Of a DNA stretch of 64,000 bases, positions 29,502 to 38,766 are shown piece by piece. The stretch is from Neptunomonas japonica DSM 18939 (GTDB lineage: Bacteria; Pseudomonadota; Gammaproteobacteria; Pseudomonadales; Balneatricaceae). Each line of letters starts with the position of its first letter. Within the stretch, counting starts at the first letter, position 1. Location: positions 310,001 through 374,000 of the forward strand of contig NZ_AUGR01000001.1 in assembly GCF_000422765.1 (NCBI RefSeq), in the 5' to 3' direction. The position numbers and the translations under genes are program-made. The notes below the pieces were generated by a model. That model did not search any database, had not been told where the DNA came from, and saw only the letters and a list, made by a program, of their open reading frames with translations.

Positions 29502-31043
29502 ATGAGCACTAAAGATCAAGTCATAATTTTCGATACAACGTTGCGTGATGGTGAACAAAGTCCTGGTGCTTCAATGACCAGAGATGAAAAGCTGCGTATT
29601 GCCAAGCAGTTAGAAAAAATGCGTGTGGATGTTATAGAGGCAGGTTTTGCTATTGCTTCACCAGGTGATTTTGAATCCATTAAAGCTATCGCTAATACGG
29701 TTACCGAGAGCACAATTTGTTCATTATCACGTGCATTGGATGCTGATATTGATCGTGCTGGAGAGGCCCTTGTAGGAGCCGCTTCTGGGCGTATCCACAC
29801 CTTTATAGCAACATCACCAATCCATATGAAGTATAAGCTTCAAATGACGCCTGAGCAGGTGATTGAGCACGCGGTGCATGCGGTTAAACGTGCGCATAAC
29901 CTAATTAGTGATGTTGAGTTTTCATTAGAAGATGCGAGCCGTTCCGAGCTTGATTTCATGTGTCGCATCATTGAAAAAGTAATTGATGCGGGTGCTCGTA
30001 CCATCAATATTCCTGATACTGTTGGTTACGCAATTCCTGAAGAGTTTGGATATACCATTGGGCAGTTATTACAGCGTATACCTAATGCCGATAAGGCGAT
30101 TTTCTCGGTACATTGTCATAATGATTTAGGTTTGGCGGTCGCGAACTCATTGGCGGCGGTTACCGCAGGTGCTCGCCAAGTAGAGTGTACGATTAATGGT
30201 CTGGGTGAGCGCGCAGGTAACGCTTCGCTTGAAGAGTTTGTAATGGCCATCCGTACACGTAAGGATCTGTTAGGTTTGCAAACTAATATTGATACAACAC
30301 AGATTGTTCCTGCGTCGCGCTTAGTATCAAGTATTACGGGCTTCCCAGTGCAGCCGAATAAAGCCATTGTTGGCGCTAATGCATTCGCACATGAATCAGG
30401 TATTCACCAAGACGGTGTACTCAAACACCGTGAAACTTACGAAATCATGACAGCTCAAGATGTTGGTTGGCAGACTAACCGAATGGTGATGGGTAAACAC
30501 TCGGGGCGTAATGCTTTTCGTTCTCGCTTAGATGAGCTTGGCACAACTTTCAGCTCTGATGCTGAGTTGAACCATGCCTTTGCGCGATTCAAAGACCTCG
30601 CTGATAAAAAACATGAAATCTTTGACGAAGACCTTATCGCGCTAGTGTCTGATGTGCGTGCTGCGGATGCTTATGAAAAGTATAAACTGTCTTCTTTGAA
30701 TGTTACTTCGCAAACAGGTGAGGTTCCTGTTGCGCAAGTGTCTTTGGTGGTTGACGGTGCTGAGTTTAAAGCAGAATCAGAAGGTGGTGGGCCAGTTGAT
30801 GCAGCACTAAAAGCGATCGAAGAGATTGTGCGCTCTGATTCAACTCTGGAACTCTACTCGGTTAATGCCATTACCAGTGGAACTGATTCTCAAGGTGAAG
30901 TGACGGTACGCTTAGAAAAGGAAGGGCGGATTGTGAACGGCATGGGATCTGATATTGATATCATTATTGCTTCAGCCAAAGCGTACGTTCACGCGCTTAA
31001 CCTGCTAGATGCGAACATTCAAAAAGCGCACCCTCAGGTTTAA
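29502..31043 (+). CDS. leuA: 2-isopropylmalate synthase (standard bacterial class)
   Basis: First committed enzyme of leucine synthesis: acetyl-CoA plus 2-oxoisovalerate to 2-isopropylmalate. The N-terminal TIM barrel has [15 protein letters not shown] (metal and substrate residues) and the HxH-type metal site [27 protein letters not shown] follows, and a C-terminal LeuA allosteric domain binds leucine for feedback inhibition. Length 513 is standard. The ATG at 29502 follows GGAG. Its stop overlaps the next start (TAATG), so the downstream gene is translationally coupled. A second IPMS lies at 33540-35207. Confidence 0.95.
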   Translation: MSTKDQVIIFDTTLRDGEQSPGASMTRDEKLRIAKQLEKMRVDVIEAGFAIASPGDFESIKAIANTVTESTICSLSRALDADIDRAGEALVGAASGRIHTFIATSPIHMKYKLQMTPEQVIEHAVHAVKRAHNLISDVEFSLEDASRSELDFMCRIIEKVIDAGARTINIPDTVGYAIPEEFGYTIGQLLQRIPNADKAIFSVHCHNDLGLAVANSLAAVTAGARQVECTINGLGERAGNASLEEFVMAIRTRKDLLGLQTNIDTTQIVPASRLVSSITGFPVQPNKAIVGANAFAHESGIHQDGVLKHRETYEIMTAQDVGWQTNRMVMGKHSGRNAFRSRLDELGTTFSSDAELNHAFARFKDLADKKHEIFDEDLIALVSDVRAADAYEKYKLSSLNVTSQTGEVPVAQVSLVVDGAEFKAESEGGGPVDAALKAIEEIVRSDSTLELYSVNAITSGTDSQGEVTVRLEKEGRIVNGMGSDIDIIIASAKAYVHALNLLDANIQKAHPQV

Positions 31044-31954
31044 TGGTAATGTCGTTTGAGCAATTAGAGCAGCGTCGCCATCGGTATTTGGCGGCAATAG
31101 GGGTAACAAGCTGGTTGCCTCGTGCTGTATTGTCGGGAGCTAAGTCTTCGCCAGACAGTGTCTATCAATTTTTGTATGGACAAGAGGAAGACGACTTTGC
31201 GTCTGATACTGATCTTGAGAGTGACGTAGCTGGGACTACAGGCGTTGAGTCTAGTATCAGTGCGATTTCTTCTGAACAGAAGAAATCTCATATAGCGCCT
31301 GTTACGGCAGAATCACTGCAGTTGTCTTCGACGGACTCTGCGCCTACCGGCATTAATAGCAAAGCGCAAGTGGCGGGTTTAAATGATAGTCGTCATTCAG
31401 CGAAGGCTCGTACTGCGTCTACTCCTATTGATATCCCGCAGTTGACGATTGAGGCGCGTGTTAATAAGGAGAAAGCACCGCGCTTTCGCTTGGGCTTTTG
31501 GCTGTATAAAGATGTATTGGTCGTTGATAGCCTTCCTTTGTTAAGTCGAGGTGGCGTGACGCAGGATAAATACCAAAGCCTTTGTGCAAATATGGTTACG
31601 GCGATGGGTTTAAGTGCTGAGCTGTTGGCTACACCTTATGTACTGGCTTGGCCGATGTTGGCGGGCGGTTCGTTGGATCAGGGACGAGCGGAAGCTTCGT
31701 TGGCTGTGAATCATAAAATACAAAAACTTTTGCTGTTGGCTAAACCACGCCTATTATTGTTCTTGGGAGAGTCTGCAGCGCAGATGTCTATGCAGCGCAC
31801 TGAAAGTTTAGATGAACTGCGTGCCGTGCTCTTTAATTACACGAGCCAAATTAAAGCGCTGCCCTCTTTAAGTTTGACTCAAATGATTCAGATCCCTGAA
31901 TGTAAGAAAGAGGTCTGGAATGACCTTCAGAAAGTCTTGCCTATCGATGCTTGA
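31043..31954 (+). CDS. holD: candidate DNA polymerase III psi subunit (HolD-like)
   Basis: The N-terminus, RRHRYLAAIGVTSWLPR, resembles the E. coli HolD segment RRDWQLQQLGITQW, the part known to bind the chi subunit. The gene is directly upstream of rimI, as holD is in E. coli. The product is 303 residues, much longer than E. coli psi (137); pseudomonads are known to have a longer, poorly conserved psi. Residues about 45-145 are low-complexity and acidic, probably a disordered linker; the C-terminal half (LGFWLYKDVLVVDSLP, LLLFLGESAAQM) is a folded alpha/beta domain. The call rests on the short N-terminal match plus synteny. Confidence 0.6.
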   Translation: MVMSFEQLEQRRHRYLAAIGVTSWLPRAVLSGAKSSPDSVYQFLYGQEEDDFASDTDLESDVAGTTGVESSISAISSEQKKSHIAPVTAESLQLSSTDSAPTGINSKAQVAGLNDSRHSAKARTASTPIDIPQLTIEARVNKEKAPRFRLGFWLYKDVLVVDSLPLLSRGGVTQDKYQSLCANMVTAMGLSAELLATPYVLAWPMLAGGSLDQGRAEASLAVNHKIQKLLLLAKPRLLLFLGESAAQMSMQRTESLDELRAVLFNYTSQIKALPSLSLTQMIQIPECKKEVWNDLQKVLPIDA

Positions 31955-32396
31955 GTTTTCTCTGCTCTGTGAAGGGGATATCGCTTCTGTAATGCCTATT
32001 GAAACATTGCTCTTTACAGAGGATTGCTGGGGTGAGGGGCAAGTTAAAAGCCAATTGGGCAATCCACGTTGTTTCAATTTGGGAGTAAGTACATCAGAAG
32101 AGTTAATCGGATTCGCACTTGTTAGTAGTGTTTTAGATGAGGCGGAACTCTATCAGATTGCTATTCTTCCAAAAGCTCAAGGGTGTGGTGTGGCGATAGG
32201 CCTGTTGCAAGAATTAGTGAAGAGGCTGAAAGTGTTGGGCATTACTCGTTTGATGCTCGAAGTAAGAGAAACCAATACGACGGCCGTTAAGTTATATACG
32301 TCATTTGGTTTCGTGCTTGATGGGCGCCGCAAAGGCTATTACACCTCGTTGCAAGGGCGAGAAGATGCTTTGTTGTACAGTTACCAGATTATTTAA
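31947..32396 (+). CDS. rimI: ribosomal protein S18-alanine N-acetyltransferase
   Basis: GNAT acetyltransferase for the N-terminal alanine of ribosomal protein S18. It has the acetyl-CoA loop in LYQIAILPKAQGCGVAIGLLQEL (QxxGxA-type; cysteine replaces one usual glycine-flanking residue) and the C-terminal LEVRETNTTAVKLYTSFGF motif. Start at the ATG at 31947 gives 149 residues, normal for RimI, and overlaps the holD-like gene by eight bases. The 3' end overlaps the convergent diguanylate cyclase gene by eight bases. Confidence 0.9.
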   Translation: MLEFSLLCEGDIASVMPIETLLFTEDCWGEGQVKSQLGNPRCFNLGVSTSEELIGFALVSSVLDEAELYQIAILPKAQGCGVAIGLLQELVKRLKVLGITRLMLEVRETNTTAVKLYTSFGFVLDGRRKGYYTSLQGREDALLYSYQII

Positions 32397-33354
32397 TACT
32401 CGCTTGAGTATCTACTAGGTGAGTGGTGCTTCCTGTAAGCATATCAGCAAAACATATGTGTTGATTTCTTCCCGATCCTTTTGCGACATAGAGAGCTTTG
32501 TCGGTTTGCTCAATTAACGAGGCAACATTTTTTGCTCCGAATCGAGTGGAGGTGATACCAAGACTTGCCGTTATATGATCACTTGTTGCCGAAAATTCAT
32601 GCAAAATCTTATTTTTTGCTAAGTCTAGAATTATTCTGCCAGCGAGCATTTTTGCGCCTTCCACGGGAGTGTTAGGTAAAATGATCATGAACTCTTCACC
32701 GCCATAGCGCGCCAATAAATCAGCAGGTCTAAATAATTGGGCTTGCAGTATTTTACTGAATTCTTTTAAACAGGCATCCCCTTGCGGGTGACCATAATTA
32801 TCGTTATAAGCTTTGAAGTGGTCGATATCTAACATAACTATCGATAGTTCGGTTTTTTCACGTTGCGCCACTCTCCACGCCCTATCAAGAGCCTCGTCCA
32901 TACCGCGTCGGTTAATCGCTTCTGTTAAAGCGTCAACATGTGTGAGTTTTAAAAGTTGCTGGTTAGCATCGTCTAATGCTGCTTTCATCTGCGCAATACG
33001 TGACATCGCACGTATTTTTGCACTCAGTACAACGCTGTTAACAGGCTTAGTTAGATAGTCATCGCCGCCGGCATCAATGCCTTCTGCTAGGTGTTGATCG
33101 TTAGTTTGCCCACTAAGAAAAATAATCGGAAGCCACTGCTCTTTTAAGCGCTCACGGATTTGGCGTGTTAATTCAAAGCCATTCACGTCCGGCATTTCCA
33201 CATCCATGAGAATAAGGTCAATGTCAGTTTTATCGAGGGCCTTATGAGCTTCTTCTGCACCTGAAGCTGAAAAAGGTGTGTAGCCCTCGTGTGTAATGAT
33301 GGCGCTAACCATTTCGCGTATTAATCTGTTGTCATCAACAACTAATATCTGCAT
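32389..33354 (-). CDS. response regulator with GGDEF diguanylate cyclase output
   Basis: A 321-residue REC-GGDEF protein of the WspR/PleD type. The receiver has the acidic pocket (VVDDN), a phosphoacceptor aspartate in LILMDVEMPD near residue 51 and the TKP lysine. The cyclase domain has an intact active site RYGGEEF near residue 220 and, five residues before it, RPAD, the RxxD product-inhibition I-site. It should make c-di-GMP when phosphorylated and be restrained by product. The partner kinase is not adjacent. Confidence 0.93.
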   Translation of the reverse strand: MQILVVDDNRLIREMVSAIITHEGYTPFSASGAEEAHKALDKTDIDLILMDVEMPDVNGFELTRQIRERLKEQWLPIIFLSGQTNDQHLAEGIDAGGDDYLTKPVNSVVLSAKIRAMSRIAQMKAALDDANQQLLKLTHVDALTEAINRRGMDEALDRAWRVAQREKTELSIVMLDIDHFKAYNDNYGHPQGDACLKEFSKILQAQLFRPADLLARYGGEEFMIILPNTPVEGAKMLAGRIILDLAKNKILHEFSATSDHITASLGITSTRFGAKNVASLIEQTDKALYVAKGSGRNQHICFADMLTGSTTHLVDTQASIK

Positions 33355-33377
33355 GCAGAACGCCTATTAGCTAATGC

Positions 33378-33405
33378 TTGAGCCTTTAGAAAACTAAAGG
33401 CTCAA
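33378..33405. repeat. perfect 12-bp hairpin upstream of the diguanylate cyclase
   Basis: TTGAGCCTTTAG at 33378-33389 and CTAAAGGCTCAA at 33394-33405 with an AAAA loop. It lies 24 bp before the cyclase start on the minus strand. It could be a terminator for leuA2 transcripts or a 5'-UTR hairpin of the cyclase mRNA; it lacks a T run. Confidence 0.55.
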
Positions 33406-33527
33406 TTAAGAAGAATTTAATATAGCTCTATAAAGTTATAGCAAAGAAACTAAAGAAAACCATTATTCTTTTGGTGAGTAGTTGATTTGCTTGAAAGAAA
33501 GGTGATTGCTCTTAATCATAACAATAG

Positions 33528-33557
33528 ATGAAAGGCGCTTTAAGCCGCGCCTTTCAT
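33528..33557 (-). terminator. hairpin at the 3' end of the second LeuA gene
   Basis: ATGAAAGGCGC at 33528-33538 and GCGCCTTTCAT at 33547-33557, perfect 11-bp stem with the leuA2 stop codon in the loop. On the minus strand it is followed by CTATTGTT, a weak U tract. Confidence 0.55.
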
Positions 33558-35207
33558 TTCATATGAATCGCACTTAGAAAATGCTGTTAGCACTGCTTGT
33601 AGCGCTGCGCCGGATGTATCCTCTGCGATTGCGACAGCCGAGTAAGCGTCATCATTGATAGTTAATGCCACACTGGCTTGTGCTTTAGCAGTGCTGCCAT
33701 GTGCCATTGCGTGCTCATCAAATTGAGTGATTTCAATATCTACACAGTACTGCTGAGCTAAAGCATTACATAAAGCATCAACGGCTCCTGTGCCTTTGCC
33801 AGTAAAGATATTTCGGCCGTGATTTATATCAAACTGTGCGCTTACATGTCCGTCTTCTGTATGTAGGTCATAGCCGTTTAATAACCATTGCTCGGAGCTA
33901 ACAGTAAAGTGCTGGTCAAAGAGCGCTTTGATTGTTGTGGCTGATATCTCTTCGCCTGAAGCTTCAGTGGCCTGTTGTACGACTTTGCTCAGCTCTGCAT
34001 ACATCCACTTTGGTAAGCTAATACCATAATCTCGCTCTAGCACTAATGCTACGCCGCCTTTACCGCTCTGGCTGTTGATGCGTATGACTGCTTCATATTC
34101 GCGCCCAATATCTCTTGGATCTATAGGTAAGTAGGCGACTTCCCAAAAAGGTAAGCTGTGTTCGTCGTGGTAATTAATGGATTTGCGAATAGCGTCTTGG
34201 TGGCTACCAGAAAACGCTGTGTAAACGAGCTCTCCTGCCCACGGATGTCGAGCGGCCACTGGCAACTCAGTACAGTATTCCACAACATTGATAATTTCTT
34301 TAATATCAGAGAAGTCTAGTTCAGGATCGATACCCTGGGAGTATAGATTCATTCCCATTGTCACGATGTCCATGTTGCCGGTACGCTCGCCATTACCGAT
34401 TAATGTACCTTCAATACGGTCGGCTCCCGCCATAACGCCTAATTCAGCGGCAGCAACTCCACAACCACGGTCGTTATGCGTATGTAAGCTAATCTGTACT
34501 AGATCACGCTGTTTCATGTTGCGACAAAACCATTCGATTTGGTCAGCAAAAACATTGGGCGTTGATACTTCAACGGTCGCTGGCAAGTTAATAATCATGC
34601 CGCGCCCTTTATCCTGAGCCCACACCTCTACGACGGCGTCACATACTTCTACCGCGTATTCCATTTCGGTGCCTGTAAAACTTTCAGGCGAATACTGGAA
34701 GCTCCAGGTTGTTTGCGGATATTGTGCCGCATACTCTCGTACCCACTTGGCACCTTGGACGGCAATCGCTTTAATGCCATCTTTGTCTAAGCCAAAAACT
34801 TGCTCACGTTGGACTGTGGATGTTGAATTGTAGACATGCACAATGGCTTGTTTTACACCTTTAAGAGCTTGGTAAGAACGGCTGATCAACTCTTCGCGAG
34901 CCTGTGTTAAAACTTGAATGCATACGTCATCTGGAATTAAGTTTTCTTCAATTAATTTACGCACAAAGTCAAAATCAGGTTGCGATGCCGAAGGAAAACC
35001 AACTTCAATCTCTTTGAATCCTAATTTAACCAATAAAGTGAACATACGTGTTTTTTGTTCAACATTCATTGGGTTGATCAGCGCTTGGTTACCATCCCTA
35101 AGATCTACACTGCACCAGTTAGGCGCTGAAGTGATCTGTTTATCTGGCCAGGTACGGTCAGAAAGGCGAATCGGAGTGAAGGGACGATATTTGCGATGAT
35201 CAAACAT
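33540..35207 (-). CDS. leuA: 2-isopropylmalate synthase, long (type 2) class
   Basis: A second IPMS, 555 residues, of the long class found in actinobacteria, fungi and some proteobacteria. It has WCSVDLRDGNQALINPMN (catalytic metal/substrate residues), SLHTHNDRGCGVAAAELG (metal site) and a C-terminal allosteric domain with FTGKGTGAVDALCNAL. It differs strongly from the 513-residue enzyme at 29502-31043. It probably catalyses the same step, perhaps with different leucine sensitivity; related homocitrate or other acyl-transfer activities cannot be excluded by eye. An Lrp/AsnC regulator is divergent from it. Confidence 0.88.
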   Translation of the reverse strand: MFDHRKYRPFTPIRLSDRTWPDKQITSAPNWCSVDLRDGNQALINPMNVEQKTRMFTLLVKLGFKEIEVGFPSASQPDFDFVRKLIEENLIPDDVCIQVLTQAREELISRSYQALKGVKQAIVHVYNSTSTVQREQVFGLDKDGIKAIAVQGAKWVREYAAQYPQTTWSFQYSPESFTGTEMEYAVEVCDAVVEVWAQDKGRGMIINLPATVEVSTPNVFADQIEWFCRNMKQRDLVQISLHTHNDRGCGVAAAELGVMAGADRIEGTLIGNGERTGNMDIVTMGMNLYSQGIDPELDFSDIKEIINVVEYCTELPVAARHPWAGELVYTAFSGSHQDAIRKSINYHDEHSLPFWEVAYLPIDPRDIGREYEAVIRINSQSGKGGVALVLERDYGISLPKWMYAELSKVVQQATEASGEEISATTIKALFDQHFTVSSEQWLLNGYDLHTEDGHVSAQFDINHGRNIFTGKGTGAVDALCNALAQQYCVDIEITQFDEHAMAHGSTAKAQASVALTINDDAYSAVAIAEDTSGAALQAVLTAFSKCDSYEMKGAA

Positions 35208-35578
35208 AACCGGTTTCCTATATGTAAAGAAGAATAAGTTTAATGATGCATAGTGGGTAAAGTTGCTTAACGTAAACGGTTGCTGGCAAAGCCCTGATTC
35301 GCTATAGAGTTGCGGCAGGGCTTGCTGAGTATCTGTTGCTCTTGTGGGGCAAAGAGTTGCTGGATAGGCAATGAAAAAACAGATGAGGTATGTAACTTTT
35401 GATTACTTTCTCGCCGGAAGTCGGGTAGATACCGGTCTGTTATTCAATGAAACAAAGTTTACGTAGGTTGGTGCGCAATTACCTTGCTAATGTTGCTGAA
35501 TGCTTTTTATTTACGCAAATTTATGTGAGTATTTAGTTTATATGATTGCTTTAAATTGCGCTGCTAGAGGTTTTGTCG
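35208..35578. promoter_or_regulatory. divergent regulatory region of second LeuA and Lrp-like gene
   Basis: A 371-bp region. It contains an imperfect hairpin at 35289-35323 (AAGCCCTG/CAGGGCTT with an inner CGC/GCG pairing) and a smaller one, CTCTT/AAGAG, near 35339-35356. Both would be in the 5' part of the leuA2 transcript if it starts upstream of them. I looked for a leucine-rich leader peptide on the minus strand and found none. Confidence 0.45.
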
Positions 35579-36070
35579 ATGTTAGGTGTTGAATTGGACC
35601 GTTTTGATATAACAATATTGCGCGAATTACAGCGTGATGCATCGCTATCTAATCAGGAGTTGGCAGAACGGATTGGTTTAACGGCTGCACCGTGTTCGCG
35701 TCGAGTTAAACAACTTGAAGATTCTGGTGTTATTGCTAATCGTGTCATCCGGGTGAGTGAGCGTAGTGTTGGGTTGAACCTCATAGCCTTACTTCATATC
35801 AGTATGGATAAACATATTCCAGAGCGGTTTGAAACATTCGAAAAAGAGATCGGTTTAATATCAGAAGTCATGGAGTGTTATTTGATTACAGGACATGATG
35901 CCGATTATCAACTTAAAGTCGCGGTTCCAGATATGGATAGTTACCATGATATATTGTTAGGAAAGATCACCCGTATTAAGGGTGTTACCGGGGTTAAATC
36001 TGCCTTTATTATGCGTAAAGTGATTGATACAACGGCAGTACCATTGCACTATATTCCTTCTCATCGGTGA
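35579..36070 (+). CDS. Lrp/AsnC-family transcriptional regulator
   Basis: A 163-residue regulator with an N-terminal helix-turn-helix (LDRFDITILRELQRDASLSNQELAERIGL) and a C-terminal RAM amino-acid-binding domain (YLITGHDADYQLKVAVPDMDSYHDIL). It is divergent from the type-2 leuA, which makes leucine-responsive control of that gene a reasonable inference. The ATG at 35579 is eight bases from AGAGG; an in-frame TTG two codons earlier is less likely. Confidence 0.88.
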   Translation: MLGVELDRFDITILRELQRDASLSNQELAERIGLTAAPCSRRVKQLEDSGVIANRVIRVSERSVGLNLIALLHISMDKHIPERFETFEKEIGLISEVMECYLITGHDADYQLKVAVPDMDSYHDILLGKITRIKGVTGVKSAFIMRKVIDTTAVPLHYIPSHR

Positions 36071-36176
36071 GCCATCTTTACTTTTTATTTATAGGTCGCC
36101 TTTTCATGCATTTTATATTCAGTAGAAAAGCGTAGAATTACTTAATATAAGCTTTTCCTTAATTAATGATTTTGAT

Positions 36177-36845
36177 ATGAATATTACAGATAGTCTTCTT
36201 TCAGGTTCGTGGCTGTGGGTTACAGATGTTTTATATCTGTGTGCGCTTATGTTTGCGCTATGGCGCAGCCCATGGCAAGTCATTGTAAATAATAGGGGGC
36301 TGCAGCATCTATTCTGTGGTGCGACGGTGCTGTTGTTGCTTATGTGGAGTATGAGGGCTGGTATTTCGCCTGGGCTCAGTATTCATTTTCTCGGTGTTAC
36401 AGCGCTAACTCTTATCTTAGGCTGGGATCTTGCCATACTGTCTGCGTCATTAGTTTTATTGGGAATGACGTTGCTGGGTAAAGAAAGCTGGCAAGGCTTC
36501 GCTGTCAACGGCTTGTGTTTAGTTGTGATACCTGCACTTTTAACCTATTGGATTCATCGGCTGGTGGATAAAAAGTTACCAAAGAACTTTTTTATCTATC
36601 TGTTCATATGCGGCTTTATCGGCGCTGGTGTGGTGATTGCTGTTTCGGGAGTCGCAGTGTCCACCATACTCTGGCTTGATGGTGTTTATCCGTGGAGCAA
36701 AATTCAGCACGAATACATAAACTACTTACCGCTGATTATGTTCCCCGAAGGTTTAGTCAACGGCATTTTAATGACAGGAATAATGGTGTTTTATCCCGAC
36801 TGGATAAGAACCTTTAATGCACGCCTCTATATTGATGAGCAATAA
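36177..36845 (+). CDS. CbiM-like energy-coupling-factor permease
   Basis: A 222-residue membrane protein with about six hydrophobic segments. The segment GLSIHFLGVTALTLILGWDLAIL and the end YINYLPLIMFPEGLVNGILMTG match the CbiM-like substrate-binding component of ECF transporters in proteobacteria. Classical CbiM starts MHIxxG and uses the N-terminal residues to bind metal; this protein starts MNITDSLL and lacks that element. No ATPase or T component is adjacent. It converges on the RegA-like gene. Substrate unknown. Confidence 0.65.
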   Translation: MNITDSLLSGSWLWVTDVLYLCALMFALWRSPWQVIVNNRGLQHLFCGATVLLLLMWSMRAGISPGLSIHFLGVTALTLILGWDLAILSASLVLLGMTLLGKESWQGFAVNGLCLVVIPALLTYWIHRLVDKKLPKNFFIYLFICGFIGAGVVIAVSGVAVSTILWLDGVYPWSKIQHEYINYLPLIMFPEGLVNGILMTGIMVFYPDWIRTFNARLYIDEQ

Positions 36846-36861
36846 AGCGTTACTGCCCTGT

Positions 36862-37398
36862 TTATTGTCTAACGGGGTGTTTAGCGAGCTTGCGTTGTAA
36901 GGTTCTGCGGTGCATATCTAGCGCCCTCGCTGTGGCTGAAACATTGCCATCATTTTCACTTAACACCTTTTGAATATGCTCCCATTCTAGTCGGTTAACT
37001 GACATCGGCTGATTAGATATGTCGACCTCTTCATCGGCATCGCTTTGCTCAAGAGCATGCAGGATTTCGTCTGCATTGACTGGTTTTGGCAAGTACTGTG
37101 TTGCACCTAGTTTGATGGCTTCCACAGCGGTAGTGATGCTTGCGTAGCCCGTTAAAACGACGATGCGCACTGTAGGGTGTGCTAGCTTTAATGGTTGAAT
37201 AACCGTGAGCCCAGAGGCTCCCTCCATTTTTAAGTCCAGTGATACAAAATCAGGTAGCCAGTTCTTTATTACTTCAAGCGCTTCTTCTGCACTTCTTGCT
37301 ACCTTCACATTAAAGTCACGTTTTGTGATGGCGCGTGCTAGTACACGTGTGAAAGTGGCATCATCATCGATAATTAAAAACTTTGGTTGTTCAGCCAT
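36862..37398 (-). CDS. regA: redox response regulator of the RegA/PrrA/RoxR family
   Basis: A 178-residue regulator: receiver domain with phosphoacceptor in VSLDLKMEGASG and a Fis-type C-terminal helix-turn-helix (NVSATARALDMHRRTLQRKL) that is nearly invariant in the RegA/PrrA/ActR/RoxR family. The family controls respiratory, redox and carbon-fixation genes. The ATG at 37398 is preferred over the GTG at 37404 because GGAG lies at proper distance. It overlaps the sensor kinase gene by a few bases, so they are one operon. Confidence 0.9.
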   Translation of the reverse strand: MAEQPKFLIIDDDATFTRVLARAITKRDFNVKVARSAEEALEVIKNWLPDFVSLDLKMEGASGLTVIQPLKLAHPTVRIVVLTGYASITTAVEAIKLGATQYLPKPVNADEILHALEQSDADEEVDISNQPMSVNRLEWEHIQKVLSENDGNVSATARALDMHRRTLQRKLAKHPVRQ

Positions 37399-38641
37399 GA
37401 ACACTTCTCCGGGATAAGCGAACTTCAGTTATTGTACCTTTACCCTGTGCGGCATAGAGTTTAACGTCGCCGTCATAATGGGCGAGCGTTGTCGAGGTGA
37501 GAAACAAGCCTATACCTAAACCCTTACCCTTGGTCGAGATAAAAGGTTGACCTAAGGTGTTCGCCTGTTCAACCGATAAACCCGCGCCATAATCTCGGAT
37601 AGTTAACCAAATAGCGGTTGGGTCCCAGCGTAACGATATTTCAATATTCTTAGAGCACGCGTCAGCTGCATTATTTAATAGATTCAAAATAGCTTGCCGC
37701 AATGCGGTTGTATTGCGCAAATCTGGTGGAAGGTCTTCTTGAATGTTAACGCTATAGGTCACTTCTGGGCGGGTGATATTCCACTGTTCTATGATTTCGC
37801 TAAGGAGCTCTGTTGCTAGCGATGTTTTTTCGCTGTCTTTCTCTTCTGCAACGGAGCGCGTCATATGCTGTAGTTTATCGGCACAGGTCTGCACTTGCTG
37901 CTGCAGAATATCAATATCCTCCTTGTGTTCATCCGATAGCGTAGAGTCAGTGCGCATTTCATGCAAAATAACACTCATGGTACTGAGGGGCGTGCCAAGC
38001 TCGTGCGCGGTGCCTGCTGCCATGGTTCCTAATGCGAGTATTTGCTGGTGATGGACTTTGGCTTCTCGTTCTTCAATAAGGCTTTGTTGCTGGCGCTGTA
38101 GAGCACGATTGATGCGTACAATAAAATAGGTAATAACAATCACAGTGAGGATGAAGTTCAACCACATCCCTAGCATATGAAAATTAAAAAGAGACGTTAG
38201 TGAATGCTGGTGTTCTGATAGAGCAGTGACAACAGGAACGTAATAAATCAGTAAGGAGCCGTATATAGCCGTTACTGTGATGGCCATCATCCAAATATAG
38301 CGGTTGTTGAGTGTCATAACGGTGATGATCAGGGGGATCAACAGCATGAAAATAAATGGATTAGTGCCTCCACCTGATTGGTACAGTATAAAACCGTAAA
38401 TAATGGCGTCAGCGAGTAGCTGAGTAAAAAACTCGGGTTGAGTGACGGGCCAAGAAGAGTGAAGGCGTGCGTAGGTTATTAGGTTTAATAATCCTAATAA
38501 TAGTAATGCTGAACCGGTCGCCCATGGGTTGAGGTCGACTCTTAAATACACAAGCGCAAATGCAACCGCGCAACACTGACAAAACAGGATAACAAAGCGA
38601 ATGTAAGTCAGTTGTAATAGCTGTTGATGGTTGCCTGCCAC
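37391..38641 (-). CDS. regB: redox sensor histidine kinase of the RegB/PrrB/RoxS family
   Basis: A 416-residue membrane histidine kinase with six predicted helices. The ubiquinone-binding motif of RegB is present as GGGTNPF near residue 90. The H-box is HELGTPLSTMSVILHEM near residue 217, and a conserved-looking cysteine follows in QVQTCADKLQHM, in the position of the redox-active Cys265 of Rhodobacter RegB. The ATPase domain ends with GKGLGIGLFLTST. It should sense quinone-pool/redox state and phosphorylate the adjacent RegA. Confidence 0.9.
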   Translation of the reverse strand: MAGNHQQLLQLTYIRFVILFCQCCAVAFALVYLRVDLNPWATGSALLLLGLLNLITYARLHSSWPVTQPEFFTQLLADAIIYGFILYQSGGGTNPFIFMLLIPLIITVMTLNNRYIWMMAITVTAIYGSLLIYYVPVVTALSEHQHSLTSLFNFHMLGMWLNFILTVIVITYFIVRINRALQRQQQSLIEEREAKVHHQQILALGTMAAGTAHELGTPLSTMSVILHEMRTDSTLSDEHKEDIDILQQQVQTCADKLQHMTRSVAEEKDSEKTSLATELLSEIIEQWNITRPEVTYSVNIQEDLPPDLRNTTALRQAILNLLNNAADACSKNIEISLRWDPTAIWLTIRDYGAGLSVEQANTLGQPFISTKGKGLGIGLFLTSTTLAHYDGDVKLYAAQGKGTITEVRLSRRSVHG

Positions 38642-38766
38642 GTCCTGTCCTGCTCCAAAATAAGGTTAGGACGAATTATAACTGAAAAGTGCTGCGTTGC
38701 AGATTGGGACAAATTGTCGCGGTTGTTGGAGTCTAAGGTTTGTGGGATGCTAAAAACAGCGGTACT

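Noticed and set aside
35370-35465. 31-codon frame beginning MKKQMRY upstream of the Lrp-like gene
   Set aside because: No ribosome-binding site, no amino-acid bias of a leader peptide and no similarity I recognise.
35208-35572. Leucine leader peptide for the type-2 leuA
   Set aside because: No minus-strand ATG frame with clustered leucine codons was found in this region.
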